Below, one piece after another: positions 21,401-33,100 of a stretch of 64,000 bases of DNA. How positions within the stretch are numbered: the first letter of the stretch is position 1; every line of letters begins with the position of its first letter. The notes below the pieces were generated by a model, which worked only from the letters and a program-made list of their open reading frames with translations, made no database searches and was not told the DNA's origin. The DNA lies in NCBI GenBank assembly GCA_025526935.1, contig JAHLKD010000078.1:1-64000 (forward strand), read 5' to 3'. The DNA comes from Cladochytrium replicatum (taxonomy: Eukaryota > Chytridiomycota > Chytridiomycetes > Cladochytriales > Cladochytriaceae). A program made the translations under genes and the position numbers.

Positions 21401-24400
21401 CAAAGGAAGGAATCGTTGATCAGTTCAACATTCCGCAAAAAACTGTCGAGTACGAACCGGAGTCTCAGCCAAAACGCGGCAAGTGGTTCAACTTCTCAAA
21501 GAAGCCCGAGGATGATATCGAGCTGCAGAACCAAGATCAGAACGACGAGCCGGCTGATGGCACTGCAGAACTTCTCCGTGAATGGGTCTCTCAATCTCTT
21601 CACAACTTCCAGGTTGTCTCGACCGCAGGCCGTACGCTTACCATTGGGGTACCACGAACGTCTGTCAATGATCTCGCTCAATTTTTCCACTCCCTCGACA
21701 ACCAGAGCGACAATAGCGTCGAATGGGCTGTGTCCACCACCACACTCGAAGAAGTTTTCCTAAAGATATCCGCTGACAAGGCTGGAGTTGCTGGGGCAGG
21801 AGATATTGAAGATCCGTTTGCACCGGCTCCACCATCACCCGCCTCCACGAATGAGAGATCCATCTGTTCTGTCTGCTACAGGGAAGCTTCTGAGCTCTTC
21901 GGATCGGGATCTAGCACTAGTCCTGTTTCGCAAATGATGTGTTCGCATTGTGTCACCTCACAGCGAGCTGGAAGCATGATTCGTGGCGACCGCTCCTTTG
22001 CCCCTCAATCTAACCGAGCTGCCATGTCGTTCGCTGAATTCTGCCGGAGACGTGTTGGATTCGCCAGTGCCAGGAACCAGCCTTATCCTTCCCACTCTGC
22101 CGTCCACGGTCAGCTCATTCCTGACAGAACTTCCAATGCACGTCGTTCACGTCAAGTTCGTGCCATTTTCTTGAAGAATCTCCTCCTTCATGCGAAGCAA
22201 TGGATTGTGAACATTCTGATGCTTCTCTTGATAGGAGTTTTGTATTATCTTACAATCAATTACAACCGAGGTATGTTGAAACAACATGAGACTTTCCTGA
22301 TGCTGACTTCGTTTTTCCAAGCAATGACCGATTGGCAGTCAAGCCAGGACCAACCAGGCATTGACAAGAACGGACCGCCCCTCGGGGATAAGTGCAAGAA
22401 TGTCTTTTTGGGAATACCTAATACGAGGACCGGAACGCCCAATCGCGATTACGACGGAGCGCTTGGAACCTGCGATCCGAAGTTTTTGACGTCGTTCATG
22501 CTTCAACCGGCGCTTGCACCCGCGAACCTTACTGCTACAACTTATCTCGGTGCATGTACTGCAACCAATGTCGCTGCTTGCTTCCCGAACACTTTCTCCA
22601 CGTTCGCGTCTCCCGGCACGGTAATCTCAGTGCTCACGTCCGCTCAAGAAAATTATGCACGCAGTATAGTGAATGATGCATATAGCAGTGGCCCCAGTCG
22701 GGCAGCGAACACGTCATTTGAGTTCATCGGGCGTCTTTCTAACACAGCAGTTCCGCGATTCCGACTATGGTACACAGATCCCTCCAGTGGGCCTCGTTTT
22801 GACCAGTTCGCTGATGCTCGCCTATCGCTCTTCGACGAGTCAACCAAATTCGACAGCAGTAACCAGTCTTTTGTTGGAAACGGGGCGACCTACAATGAAC
22901 GATACAGACCATCAGAAGGTGCATCTGATCCGTTTGGACCTATCAGTGTTTATCCTCCTCTATACTTGAAAGTGGGGGAAACATCTTCTGGTGATGTCGG
23001 AACCATTTTCAGGAACAAACAGGTGCAATCCCAGACGAACCGATCTCCGTTGCCAGCTCAGTGCAGACTGCAATACGGGGAGGGCCGAACGGCGGGGTTC
23101 GGGTCAGCCAACTTCGCAGAGGTTGCAGCCAAAATACGCGATTCATATCCAACGTACGGTATCTCTTTCCGGTCTCTTCCATCAAAGGACAACTCCTTGG
23201 CTCCAAGCTTCGATTTCCATGTCTACCCGTGGGATGCATCCCCGACAGCAAAAGCGCCGTTCACAAAGTTTTATCTCACCTCTGAGCCGGAAAACGGGGT
23301 CGGTCAAGCATTCCTAAGCGGCCCGCCATTTTTGACAAGCTACGACTATAATAGCGGCGGATCCGGCAACTCGGCCGGTCTTCCAGTGAAATGTCTCGCA
23401 TTTATGAAGGAAATATCTTACGATTTACGAGATGCGAACGGTGCAGTCCAAGTGATGGTCAACTCGATGACAAACCAGTGGTTGCGGACGGTTGCTGCGG
23501 GTAATGGAACAGCCCCGATCATTCGAGGGCAGTCCTATCTCCTTCCTACGTTCTACACGAATGGTTTCAGGAGCTTCTCGGTTGGTGGACTTCCGAACAA
23601 TTTCTTTAACAAACACTGACCATGAACTGAAACAGATATGGAGTCTAAGCGTATTCTTGCTGACTCTGGCAGCGTCTCTCATGCTTCCGCGACTGGTGGA
23701 CTTGCTTGTTCAGGAGAAGGACAAAGGACAGTACGAAATGATCCGCATCCAAGGCGGAAAGCTGACCGCGTACTGGATCTCTCAGTATCTGTACTCTCTC
23801 GCTATGAGTTCGTTCTTCTGTATCTTGACGATTCTCGTCGCGTTCGTGTTCAAAGTGCAGCCATACTCCGACGTTGGCTTGCTTCAATCGCTCGGCATCA
23901 TGCTGGTGTGGTGAGTGTCGATCGTAGTATCATTCGAATTTCTGCTAACTTTATGTTAGGGCTCACTGCCAGGTCGGACTTGTGTTCCTGATTTCTGGCT
24001 TGTTCAAGCGACCGATCGCCTCTGGAATCTTCTCGAGTATTGTCGTGGTCGCCAGCGGCCTTGTGTCCACATTGCCGGTGGAAGGTACCGGAAACTTGCC
24101 ATCGGGTGCGATTCCGACTGCATACGCTTTGTTCCCGCCATTCGGAATTATTTCCGTCGTCAACACTCTGTATGCAGCTGGAGATAATCGAGCCCAAGTT
24201 ACCCTGTTTGTAACAAGTCAGATCATCTTCACATTTATCGTCGGGACTGCTTATGGGCTTCTTGGGATGTACATACACGCAGTTCGCCCCACATCCACCG
24301 GGTTTGGTGTCGATCCGCTCCTCGGTTTGGGTCGTCTCATTAACAAACGGTCAAAGCAGCGAAACTTGGAGGCGGTTGATCAGGAACCTGCTTTTGATGG

Positions 24401-25749
24401 CGATGTCCAAGAAGAGGAGAACGCGGTGCTCGACTCATGGAGGGATGGCAACCACAGCGATAAGGCTTTGACGATTATTCATTTGCGCAAGGTTTTCTCG
24501 AAAGACAAGGTCGCTGTTCGTGACCTCACTTTGCGCATGAGCCCCGGCGACGCTTTCGGTTTGCTTGGGTATGAGAGCTTTCGAATATACTAAACATTCA
24601 TGTCCTGATCTAACGACGTTTCCGACAGACCGAACGGTGCAGGAAAGAGTACCACTTTGGGAATGATCACTGGACTTGTGAAGCCCACGAGGGGTGAAGT
24701 TTATTACGGAGGTAACAGACTTGAGGATCTGATTGCGCGAGGAGAGCTGGCACGATACGTTGGCTTCTGCCCTCAGCAAGATATTGTCTGGCCCGACATG
24801 ACAGGTAAAAATTTTATCTTGCCTAGCTCAGAAATGCTCACGAATATCTTCTTTCGATTCAGTTGAGGAGCATCTTCGATTTTTTGCGCAAATGCGAGGA
24901 GGTGCACCGGCGACTCAGACAGTTCGTGACTACGTGAAAGGCATCGCTGCTACTGTTGGGTTGGATGATGCTTTGAAAAAGCGTGCGAGCCAGCTTTCAG
25001 GCGGAATGAAACGTCGTCTATGCATTGGGATTGCGTTGACTGGTGATCCGGCAGTTGTCGTTCTTGATGAGCCCACGTCTGGGTTGGATCCATCCAACCG
25101 ACGTCACATTTGGCAAGTGATTGAAACGATCAAGTCTTCTCGAACGGTTACGAACCAAAAGCGGTCAGTTCTCATCACTACCCACTCGATGGTGGAAGCC
25201 GATACCCTCTGCTCGAAAATTGCGATCGTCACGGAAGGCAAAGTCCAAGCGTTTGGATCACAAATGAGATTGAAGGCAAGGTATGGGGATGGCCTCAAGT
25301 TGGCTGTGCAATTCATGGTTCAAGTTCCACTCCCTCGCCGTGCTTTCGACATATTGCGGTCTTCACCCTCCGCTGACGATTTGAAGTTATTCGAAGACCA
25401 TGATTTGATCGAGTATCTTAAAGAGGTGGAGAGGGCTCGAACGGACTCGGTTATCAAGATGGCTCGAGGAATCATTGCTCCTGGAGCTTACCTCGATGTT
25501 CCTCCGTCCACCGACTTTACTGCCGTTCTTCTTCACTTCCAGAACAAGTTTATCGCTAGCGTACAGAACGCCTCGACGACGATCACTTGGAAAGTAAATG
25601 CGATTTGTGGTTTCCCAAAGGGCACAGCAATGTCAACGGTTTTCACTGGCCTTGGACCGCTCTGCCAGAGTGCAAACATTTTGAACTGGGAGCTGAACCC
25701 TACCACTCTGGAGGACGTGTTTGTCAAAGTTGTTGAGAATAACTCCTGA
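18460..25749 (+). CDS. Full-length ABCA-type ABC transporter
   Basis: An ABC exporter or flippase of subfamily A with two transmembrane/NBD halves in one chain, probably moving lipids. Exons 18460-18549, 18605-19405, 19464-19546, 19607-19908, 19966-20609, 20664-20762, 20820-21063, 21121-21245, 21301-22270, 22322-23580, 23636-23910, 23960-24568, 24629-24804 and 24863-25749 give 2,187 residues. Half 1 has TM1 ([20 protein letters not shown]), a large extracellular loop, a TM block, then NBD1: Walker [11 protein letters not shown], signature [10 protein letters not shown], Walker [13 protein letters not shown] and switch [13 protein letters not shown]. Half 2 repeats this: TM, extracellular loop, TM block, then NBD2 with [21 protein letters not shown] and [16 protein letters not shown]1 has Val where the family has Pro (DEP), while the catalytic Glu is kept. 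Intron 22271-22321 is 51 bases and in frame, so retention would also be readable; it has a branch-like TGCTGAC. A broken paralogue lies at 45-46.7 kb. Regulators at 49-54 kb are not obviously linked. Confidence 0.93.
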
Positions 25750-26171
25750 ATGTTCTCGAAAGATTGTAATTCTTGGATGTTTCCTGTTCTCGTTAAGTTT
25801 TCGTGCTTCATTCTTGTTGAACAATTTCATTACTATTTCCTGTTTCGACAAAGTGACCTTATTCTTATATAGACTTCTTGGCTGCCATTTGCTAGCTTGA
25901 TTCTGCTCTTTCCACTTCATTTTGCCACTCAAGCGAGTCAAGCGAGCAAACGTTTTATCGTAAATGCCCTTCAAGTGGTGATGTCGGGCTTCATCAAATA
26001 AAAACAGTTACCTACAATTGAATTCCGCCATCTCTTCAACTTGATCCCCATACCATCCAAGATTAGAGACCATCACCCATCCCCCATCACCCATAATAAA
26101 TGATTTTGATCCACAAACAGTGCTGAGGCAACATTGTGAGATCACTGTCGTGAGCGAATTGTCCGCACCCA
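25750..26171. other. Intergenic region downstream of the ABCA gene
   Basis: The 3' flank of the transporter plus about 300 bases of unassigned sequence. It holds a short repeat of CATCACCCATC words near 26070. No gene was seen. Confidence 0.4.
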
Positions 26172-26537
26172 TTGAAACAGAACCAACACCCCAGATCTTC
26201 ACCACGATCATCCACCATGTCCAACTTGAAGGGCAAGAAGATTATCCTGCAGACTGATGGATCCAGCTGGATTGCCTGGCACTCCAACATGCAGAAGATC
26301 ACCATCGCCCATGGTCTCCGCTCATTTTGGACAAAGACAAAGTCATCCCTGGCATCAACGATGATGGCACTCTGGACCCAGCAAGTCAATTTCACCCCCT
26401 ATGAAGTCACTTCGTCCACCAATGCGACTCCACTTCTCTCAGCTCGAACTAAAACCTCCTCAGTTCGCTCATTAGCCATCTACATCGGAGCAACTATACC
26501 AAAAGTCATCAAAGCATTGAAGCCATATACAGGCTAG
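26172..26537 (+). mobile_element. Possible Ty1/copia-type Gag fragment (fossil)
   Basis: A 122-residue open stretch. From about residue 16 (MSNLKGKKIILQTDG), it resembles the start of copia-type Gag polyproteins: a short basic lead, a DGSSWIAWHSNM segment like the DG-x-x-Y/W-x-x-W motif, and a helical region. I see no zinc knuckle, protease, integrase, reverse transcriptase or paired long terminal repeats nearby, so at best it is a small remnant of a broken element. The resemblance is from memory of the family pattern and is weak; the age cannot be judged. An unrelated short host gene is the alternative. Confidence 0.3.
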
Positions 26538-27140
26538 GTGTTCACTGTTCGTTTTGCTGATTGTGTTTTTGGCAAGTCTTCTTTCCCAGAGCTAAATCCC
26601 TGTGGAAGCCGCAACTGCCACCATCTCCACCTCTGACAGTATTCCGAATTGATAACTGGCCCACTCAGATTCTGTTCCTTCACCTAAATCCAGCAATCCG
26701 CGAATCTCTCAATGTGCTATCGCTGCTGCTGAACCCCCCATTATCGTTCGGGCACCCTCATTACGAAAACAACAATGACCAATACATCAGATGCACCACC
26801 AGACACCACACCAGTGCCAGCCAACCTCCCTCCTGTTCGACGTACAACACCCGGCGGTCAGCCCAAACACCTTTGACAACAACAACCCAACCAACAACGC
26901 CAACAACCTCGCAAACGAAACACTACTCCATCAACTACAACAAAAACAAAAAGACCAAGCACATTAATAGGCTAAAACCATCTCGTGCGCAACCTGAAAG
27001 TGAAAATGAGAATAGGGCCATCACTGTGGTAGTGGGTAATGCTGGCGCTAGTAGGAGTGGGTAATGCCTCAAATGATGAAGGTCACAGCACTCAAACTGG
27101 TATATAAGCAGCATCTCAATGGAGTTGTGGAGTTAGGAAA
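26538..27140. other. Low-complexity intergenic stretch
   Basis: A CA/AAC-rich segment (26770-26960) that encodes Thr/Asn/Gln/Pro-rich frames on +, with no family match. A TATA-like TATATAA lies at 27101-27107, ahead of the small candidate gene below. Confidence 0.4.
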
Positions 27141-27438
27141 ATGTTCAATGGCACTCTGTCTCGCTTTCTGACGGTTGTTTGCTCGGTACGTCCTTACTCT
27201 TTGTGGTGTATGTTTGGAAGTCCGGCCTATCGCTGCAGAGCTGGACTTGATGCTTTTTCTCTATCTTTATTAGTCTTCCCTATTTTTGTTGACATTTTCT
27301 AATCCCAATTATCAATTGCTCACCAAAATCTCTCAGCTGTATTCAGTTCCCCAAACAGCGCAGCTCCCTCAGTCTCCGATCTCTCGCAGATATTTGTTCT
27401 ATGACATCCTTGTCCAAAGGGGAGCCTCTGGGCGCTAA
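27141..27438 (+). CDS. Candidate 48-residue two-exon gene, function unknown
   Basis: An ATG at 27141, 35-40 bases after a clean TATATAA box, opens MFNGTLSRFLTVVCS, then a GTACGT donor (27186). The acceptor TCTCAG (27336) leads in phase to a 34-codon exon that ends SRRYLFYDILVQRGASGR and a stop (27436-27438). The support is only the TATA box, good splice borders and phase. The product is too short to assign; the hydrophobic start followed by arginines could be a signal or mitochondrial leader. It could equally be chance. Confidence 0.3.
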
Positions 27439-28229
27439 ATATCACGAGTTAGTCAACGAACTCGATTTGATGGGGAGAGAGCCAATATGCATTTTATTCC
27501 ATGGCTGGGCTTCAGTTCTTTTGTGGCAAAAGAATATAATTGTTCTTCCATTTCTTTTCGCACTATGATTCTTCATTACCAATATATTTCTGAGAACACT
27601 ATGTTTAGTTTTTATTTCTCTATGCTCTTGCTCTTCAGAGTGAGAGAGAGTGTCAAACAGGCACTCAATACAAATGTGACCACGCTCCTCAACACATCGA
27701 GGTAGTAGAGACTCACATTCCATCCACAAACGATATGCCTAGATTTGGAACAGCGAGTGGGGACCCGCTGACTGGCTAGCGAGCAGATGGTGAAAGTAGC
27801 TCCTGTTTAACAATAACAGCTTGTAAAGCAGCACCTGTGAAGTAAGAGCCTGTGGACAGGGAATAAAGAGCATTACCTTTATGTCATTATACTGGCATTT
27901 TGCTTTAACACATCTGTCGTATTGGCGGTTTTTAAAAGCTTTTGTACAAAGATTCTGACCAAAAGAGGATGTTCAGAGAGAGTTTTCAAGACTAGATTCC
28001 TGGCTCTACACATGTTTGCAAATGTTTCACTGACTGGACACAAAAACCTATTAAAACTGTGTTTTTAATGCACACTTTGCGGGCCAATTTGCTTCATCTT
28101 CCCAAAAATTCTTGGTTAACACAATCATTTTCAAGATGTTCGACAGCTTTTACTTGTGTCAAGATCTCGAATCTTAGCCATCAGCCATACACACAACAAT
28201 GAAGGCGGTAAAAAACCACAGTAGAAACC
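27439..28229. other. Unassigned AT-rich region
   Basis: No gene I can support. A 95-codon minus frame (27442-27729) has no family match or context. The stretch around 27740-27900 has several CCTGT words and an AATAAAG, but nothing I can name. Confidence 0.4.
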
Positions 28230-29185
28230 CAATGAAACTAGCCTGAGCAAGCTGCAGTTGGAGCCCGGAATTGGTTTGTATGCTTAACGCAATCTGCTAA
28301 GATGAAGAATTGACATATGTAATCGCTTGAGCCACAATTTTGATATCCAGCAAGCAGAGTCATATTCAACTCTTGAAACAAGACGGCGCTGTTTGAAATT
28401 AGCTCCACCGTTGCAGTAGCATTTCCAAAAAGAGATCGTCCAAGAAGGCTTCCAAAGTTTCCATCATTTCTGATGTTGATCGTGATGCCAGTAATAGAGT
28501 TTGCCTGAGTCTGTCCACTGAACTTGCATCAACCGGATCCCATTCTTGAAATTGCGCCGGATCCATTATACAGTTGAATTACGCGGGACCGTTGAAGTCT
28601 GCCGCTGTTCACTAAACCATCACAGAGCTTATCATCAGTCAACCTCCATTGAGGGATTTCGCATTGAGAAGAAAACTGGGATGTCTCGTTGTGTAACATA
28701 CACATTGCCAATGCAATTGATGAAGTATGTCCTGGCCACCTTTTGCATATGATGGCGCTTTTGCTGCCTCTAGGAAAACGATGGGTTGCACTGACAATTC
28801 ATATTCGAAGCTCAAGTCTTGCCCGAAAATTGGGTTAGTTAGGGTTAGTTAGACATTTCAGCTTTGTGATCCAAATCAAGTTGCCACAACGGATTCGCGA
28901 AATTAAGATCATCTGATCCAGCGTAAACATACAGGTGGTTTTTTTTGTTTTGGATTGCACTCGCACCGAGATCACTCAATAGGAACCGCAACGAAGTCGA
29001 ACTTTGAGAACTCCAGGGCGAATGTTGAATATTTGTTTCTGTCATAAAAATTTCTTTCATTGGATTGTTCTTTCCAAAGAAAAGTTCGACTGAGGATGTG
29101 TCGTTTCTCGGATTCGAAATCGTACAGTCACCTTCTTCGATCGGTGGTTCACACACCGCACTATTTCTGTCGTCATAAATCCACT
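28230..29185 (-). pseudogene. Degenerate coding region, probably a former extracellular protein, interrupted by telomere-like DNA
   Basis: Three protein-like open stretches follow each other on the minus strand in different frames. The first (29185 to about 28855) begins after a CATAG acceptor-like site with WIYDDRNSAVCEPPIEEGDC, and ends in YVYAGSDDLNFANPLW and DLDHKAEM. Directly after that come 21 bases of telomere repeat; then IFGQDLSFEYELSVQPIVFLE continues in another frame. The third stretch (28550-28233) holds GITINIRNDGNFGSLLGRSL, NATATVELISNSAVLFQEL and Cys-bearing NCGSSDYICQFFILADC. Sequons and paired cysteines suggest a secreted or surface protein. Frames do not join by convincing introns, so I favour a decayed gene. 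A multi-exon live gene with missed introns is possible. No family recognised. Confidence 0.35.
28832..28852 (+). repeat. Interstitial telomere sequence, 2.1 units
   Basis: GGGTTAGTTAGGGTTAGTTA plus one G: two full units of the same 10-base repeat as the chromosome end, perfect. Here the G-rich strand is on +, opposite to the terminal array. It sits inside the degenerate coding region described above. Confidence 0.9.
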
Positions 29186-30126
29186 ATGTTTGTTTTTCTA
29201 TTTGGTCGTTTGATATTCGTGGAGTCAGTTTTACACTCTTCATGCATCCAGAACCGAAATCAGGTCGAACAGGTTGTTGTCGATCACAGATTGCCTGGCC
29301 TCCCTCATCGTCAACCCTCAAGCATGTCACCGCACAAAGTGCTCCAGCCCAGCGCTCACACCAAGCTCTCCGACCATAAATCGTGCGAGCTCAATACTCG
29401 AGCATAAAAAGAGTCGGCGTGCACATTGATTTAAGGGTCGAAGCAAAGTTCAAAGTTGCCGGGTAATGCTGAGCGAACAGAGCTGTCTTCGTCTTCGTTG
29501 CATGCTCCCTTCAACCGAGCTTATTGATTTCTCCTCTCGCACCTGAACTTGCGATGGTCTTTATGAGCGAAATCACAGCACGCTCACAGGACGTACAATG
29601 CGCTGACAAGCTTCTGGCGGAACACCGACGTAGCACTGAGACATTAAAACTTCCATTATCTTTAGGTTTAAACTTCTGCAAGGTTATCGGAGCGTCCCTT
29701 CAAGTATATAACGTTATCATGGTGTGACGCGTCCAGAATCCCAAGAATCCAGCGCGCTCCCATTAACCCATAAAAGGCAAATCATCTATTTTATCAAGCA
29801 ATATACTTTTGTCCGAAAGCGTGCGTGGCTGTGCCAAACGCGCTTTCGACGCGTCGCTCGGCATCACGAATCCCTCTATAAAGAGCGCCTTCCCCCCGGC
29901 GCTGGCACGACTAGGCCTGAAGCTACCTGAGACGCGCGTTATTTGATCTTTCAGATCATCTATACACCCATCCTACATAGATAGACACTGGTATGTACTG
30001 TTGCACACTAAACCCCTTGGTGCTACTTTGTGAACGCGCTGTGGCCCGTATATTCACTCTTACTCTGTTTTCGCACTCTTTAAAGTTAGAACTGTTGTCT
30101 CGAAAGCCTACTTCACTTTAGTCAAC
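29186..30126. promoter_or_regulatory. Upstream region of the giant secreted protein gene, with TATA box and leader intron
   Basis: A TATAAA at 29877-29882 (in CCTCTATAAAGAGCGC) is followed about 100 bases later by a GTATGT donor at 29991. The matching acceptor CACTTTAG ends at 30121, five bases before the start codon, so the gene probably has a 131-base intron in its 5' leader. GC-rich palindromic words (GCGCGC, GACGCGTC) lie at 29735-29935. The rest is unassigned. Confidence 0.5.
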
Positions 30127-33100
30127 ATGTTGAGCGCGATTCGAATCGCGACGGCCCTCTGGATAGCCGGCGTTGGCCTTCAACCGTCGCTCGCAGCTCC
30201 TATCACAAGCTTCAGCTTCTCATTCTGGCCGGAATCAAGCACGTTCATTCTGGTCTCCACTGTGGTCCCCGATACTCTGGTTAGCACACCGACACCAAGC
30301 GTGGTCACCGACATCTTCCCGACACCAGTCATTGCTCCACCACTGTCCTCTTTGCCACCTGCCACCGATGCGACGCCGACCTTGATCATGACTCCGACGC
30401 TGATCTCCGACTCGTTTGTCTTCACGCCAACTGAAACCTTTTCCACGGTGACGCAGATGTTCCCAACCGACCCGGTTGTGACAACATCACCATCAGCAGT
30501 CGCACCAACAGCAGTTTTCACTGACGCTTGCGAGGTACCCACATATTTCTGCGAGGACGCAAACGCTGGAGACAAGAGCATCATCTTCGACAACCCAGCG
30601 GACGGATCTCTCGTGATCGCACCTGGTCGTCTCGGTGATCGCGCTGATGATCTTTGTGTCGCATTCGGAAGAGGTGAAAGTCACATTCAAACAACGTCTC
30701 CACAGAAGCTGATCTCATCCAATCCATCTAGTGCTCATTGATCTGACGACTGACAACTACATCAACTCCACCGTCGACGTTCTCAACGGAGTCGGTGCCC
30801 GCGGTCGCGCGTACATTGGATCGTTCACCGGAATCCAGCGCACGATCCCCAACGGTTGCTTGACCCTAAACCTCGTCGACGACTTTTCGTTCGTGTCGGA
30901 GAACGACTGTGGCGAATGTCTTCCCGTCCTTTGCGGCCGTCAGACCTTCCCGCCGACCCTCCCGCCACCGCAGCCAACCCCAGAGTACAATTGTTTGCCG
31001 ACGCTTGCCACAACTCAAGTTGCCAACCCCTCGAGCAACGAGTTTGTCGTTGTGACACCAGGATCTCTCGGTCAACAGTCACAGACGGTCTGCAGTGCCT
31101 TTGGCAAAGGTAATCTTTCTCAATCACGATGCTGTTCATTTGACTGATCGCTCGATTTAACAGAGGTCGCGCGTGTCAATAACGTCAACTTCCTCGGGGT
31201 AACTGACAATCTCTTCAACTCGGTCGGCCCGTGGTCCAAGGCGTACATTGGTGCGATGAACTTCGACGTCTCGCAGCCAGGAAGCGGTCGATGTTTGGTC
31301 CTTGCGCTCCAGAACGCAGTTCCCGGAGCAAGCCTGTTCTGGACCGATTGTAGCGAATGTAAGTTGACATGTTCACAGCAGTTGACATTCGATCTCATCG
31401 TCTCGGTGCTTCTTTAGGTCTTCCTGTCGTCTGCTCTGACATTGACACCTCCACCGTTACTTCGACTGCCACTTCCACTCAGACCACCAGCACGATCACA
31501 CAGACAATTACGATCTCGTCGTCAGCGACCACTCCACTGACCACCACTGTGGTTGAGACTGTCACCGAGCCAGTAGACAGCACGAGCGTCCTCACTCTCA
31601 CAGTGACCATCACTCCCTCGACATCTACGGTCAGCGTTCCTCCCCCAACGTCAACTCTCACGACGGTCGTCACGACCACTCCAACCGTCACAACAGTGAT
31701 CGTGACTGTCACACCAACAACTACATCCACTGTGATTGTTTCTACCGTCACACAGACTCTTACGGTTGGAACCACGACCACCACTATCGCGACTGTGACG
31801 TCGACCACCGTGGTGATCACCCAAACATTGCCGCCCGAGACCAGCACATTGGTGACTACCTTGCCTCCGGTGACAAGCACGGTCACGATCACGCCGACTA
31901 CAATCATATCCACGGCGACGGTCACCTCGACTCCGACTGTGACAACAGTGTTCATCACAACAACATTTGCCATCCCTTCGACCACAGTAACCTTTACGAC
32001 GTCGACCCAGACGCTCACTGTCGGTCCAACAACGACTACTGTTCCAGTTGTGACAACTGTGACGTTGACATTCACTCCTTCGTCGTTGCCACCTGTCACC
32101 ACGACAGTTGTGAACACTCTACCGCCGGTCACCACGACGACGGTTGTGACAGTTACTCCGATGTCAACAATCACCTCGACAGTCGTTACGTCCACGGTGA
32201 CACCGACCATTACGACCGTCTCGATCATTGTGACTGAGACTCCGACGATCCCAGTTACAACTACGGTCTCATCGGTGGTGACTCAGACCGTTACTGTTGG
32301 AACTACATCAACAACAACGGCGTCAGTTACTTCAGTTACGTTGACTGTCACACCTACCGTTCCGGTAACCTTGACCTCAACCGTTACCCAAACGCTTCCG
32401 CCCACAACGAGCACTGCGACTATCACTGTGACACCAACGACCACCCTGACAACTACCCCGACGGTGACCACGATCACGATCACTGCAACTCTGCCCCCCA
32501 CCACAAGCACTGTGATCATATCAACCACTACTGGCGTGACCACAACTGTTGTTGTAACAGTGACTCCAACGCCGACTACCGTCACGATCTCAACCACGAC
32601 TTTGGCGACTTCAGTGCAAGGATCTAGCACTGTGACGGTGCCAACGGTGACCACAGTCACTCTGACTGTGACACCGACCGGCACAGCGTCGACAAGCACG
32701 TTGATCCAAACCACGAGCTTCACGCCGACCACGACCGTCTTCATCACCATCACGGCGACACCGAACACCAGCGTGGCTACCTCTACCACAACCGGTGTCA
32801 CGACGACAGTTGTCGTTACAATCACACCAACTGCAACGACTACTGTCATCCCGACCACCACGCTTTCCACAACCGTGATTGGAACAAGCACGTTGACGGT
32901 CCCGACGATCACGACTGTGACGGTGACGGTGATTCCGACAGGCCCGGTGACTACTAGCACGTTGATCCAGACGACGAGCTTCACACCGACAACCACGATC
33001 TTCATCACTACCACAGCGACGCCCACAACTACTGTCACCACGTTCACGTCCAGTACGACAACAACTGGTGTGACCACAACGGTTGTGGTGACAGTGACGC

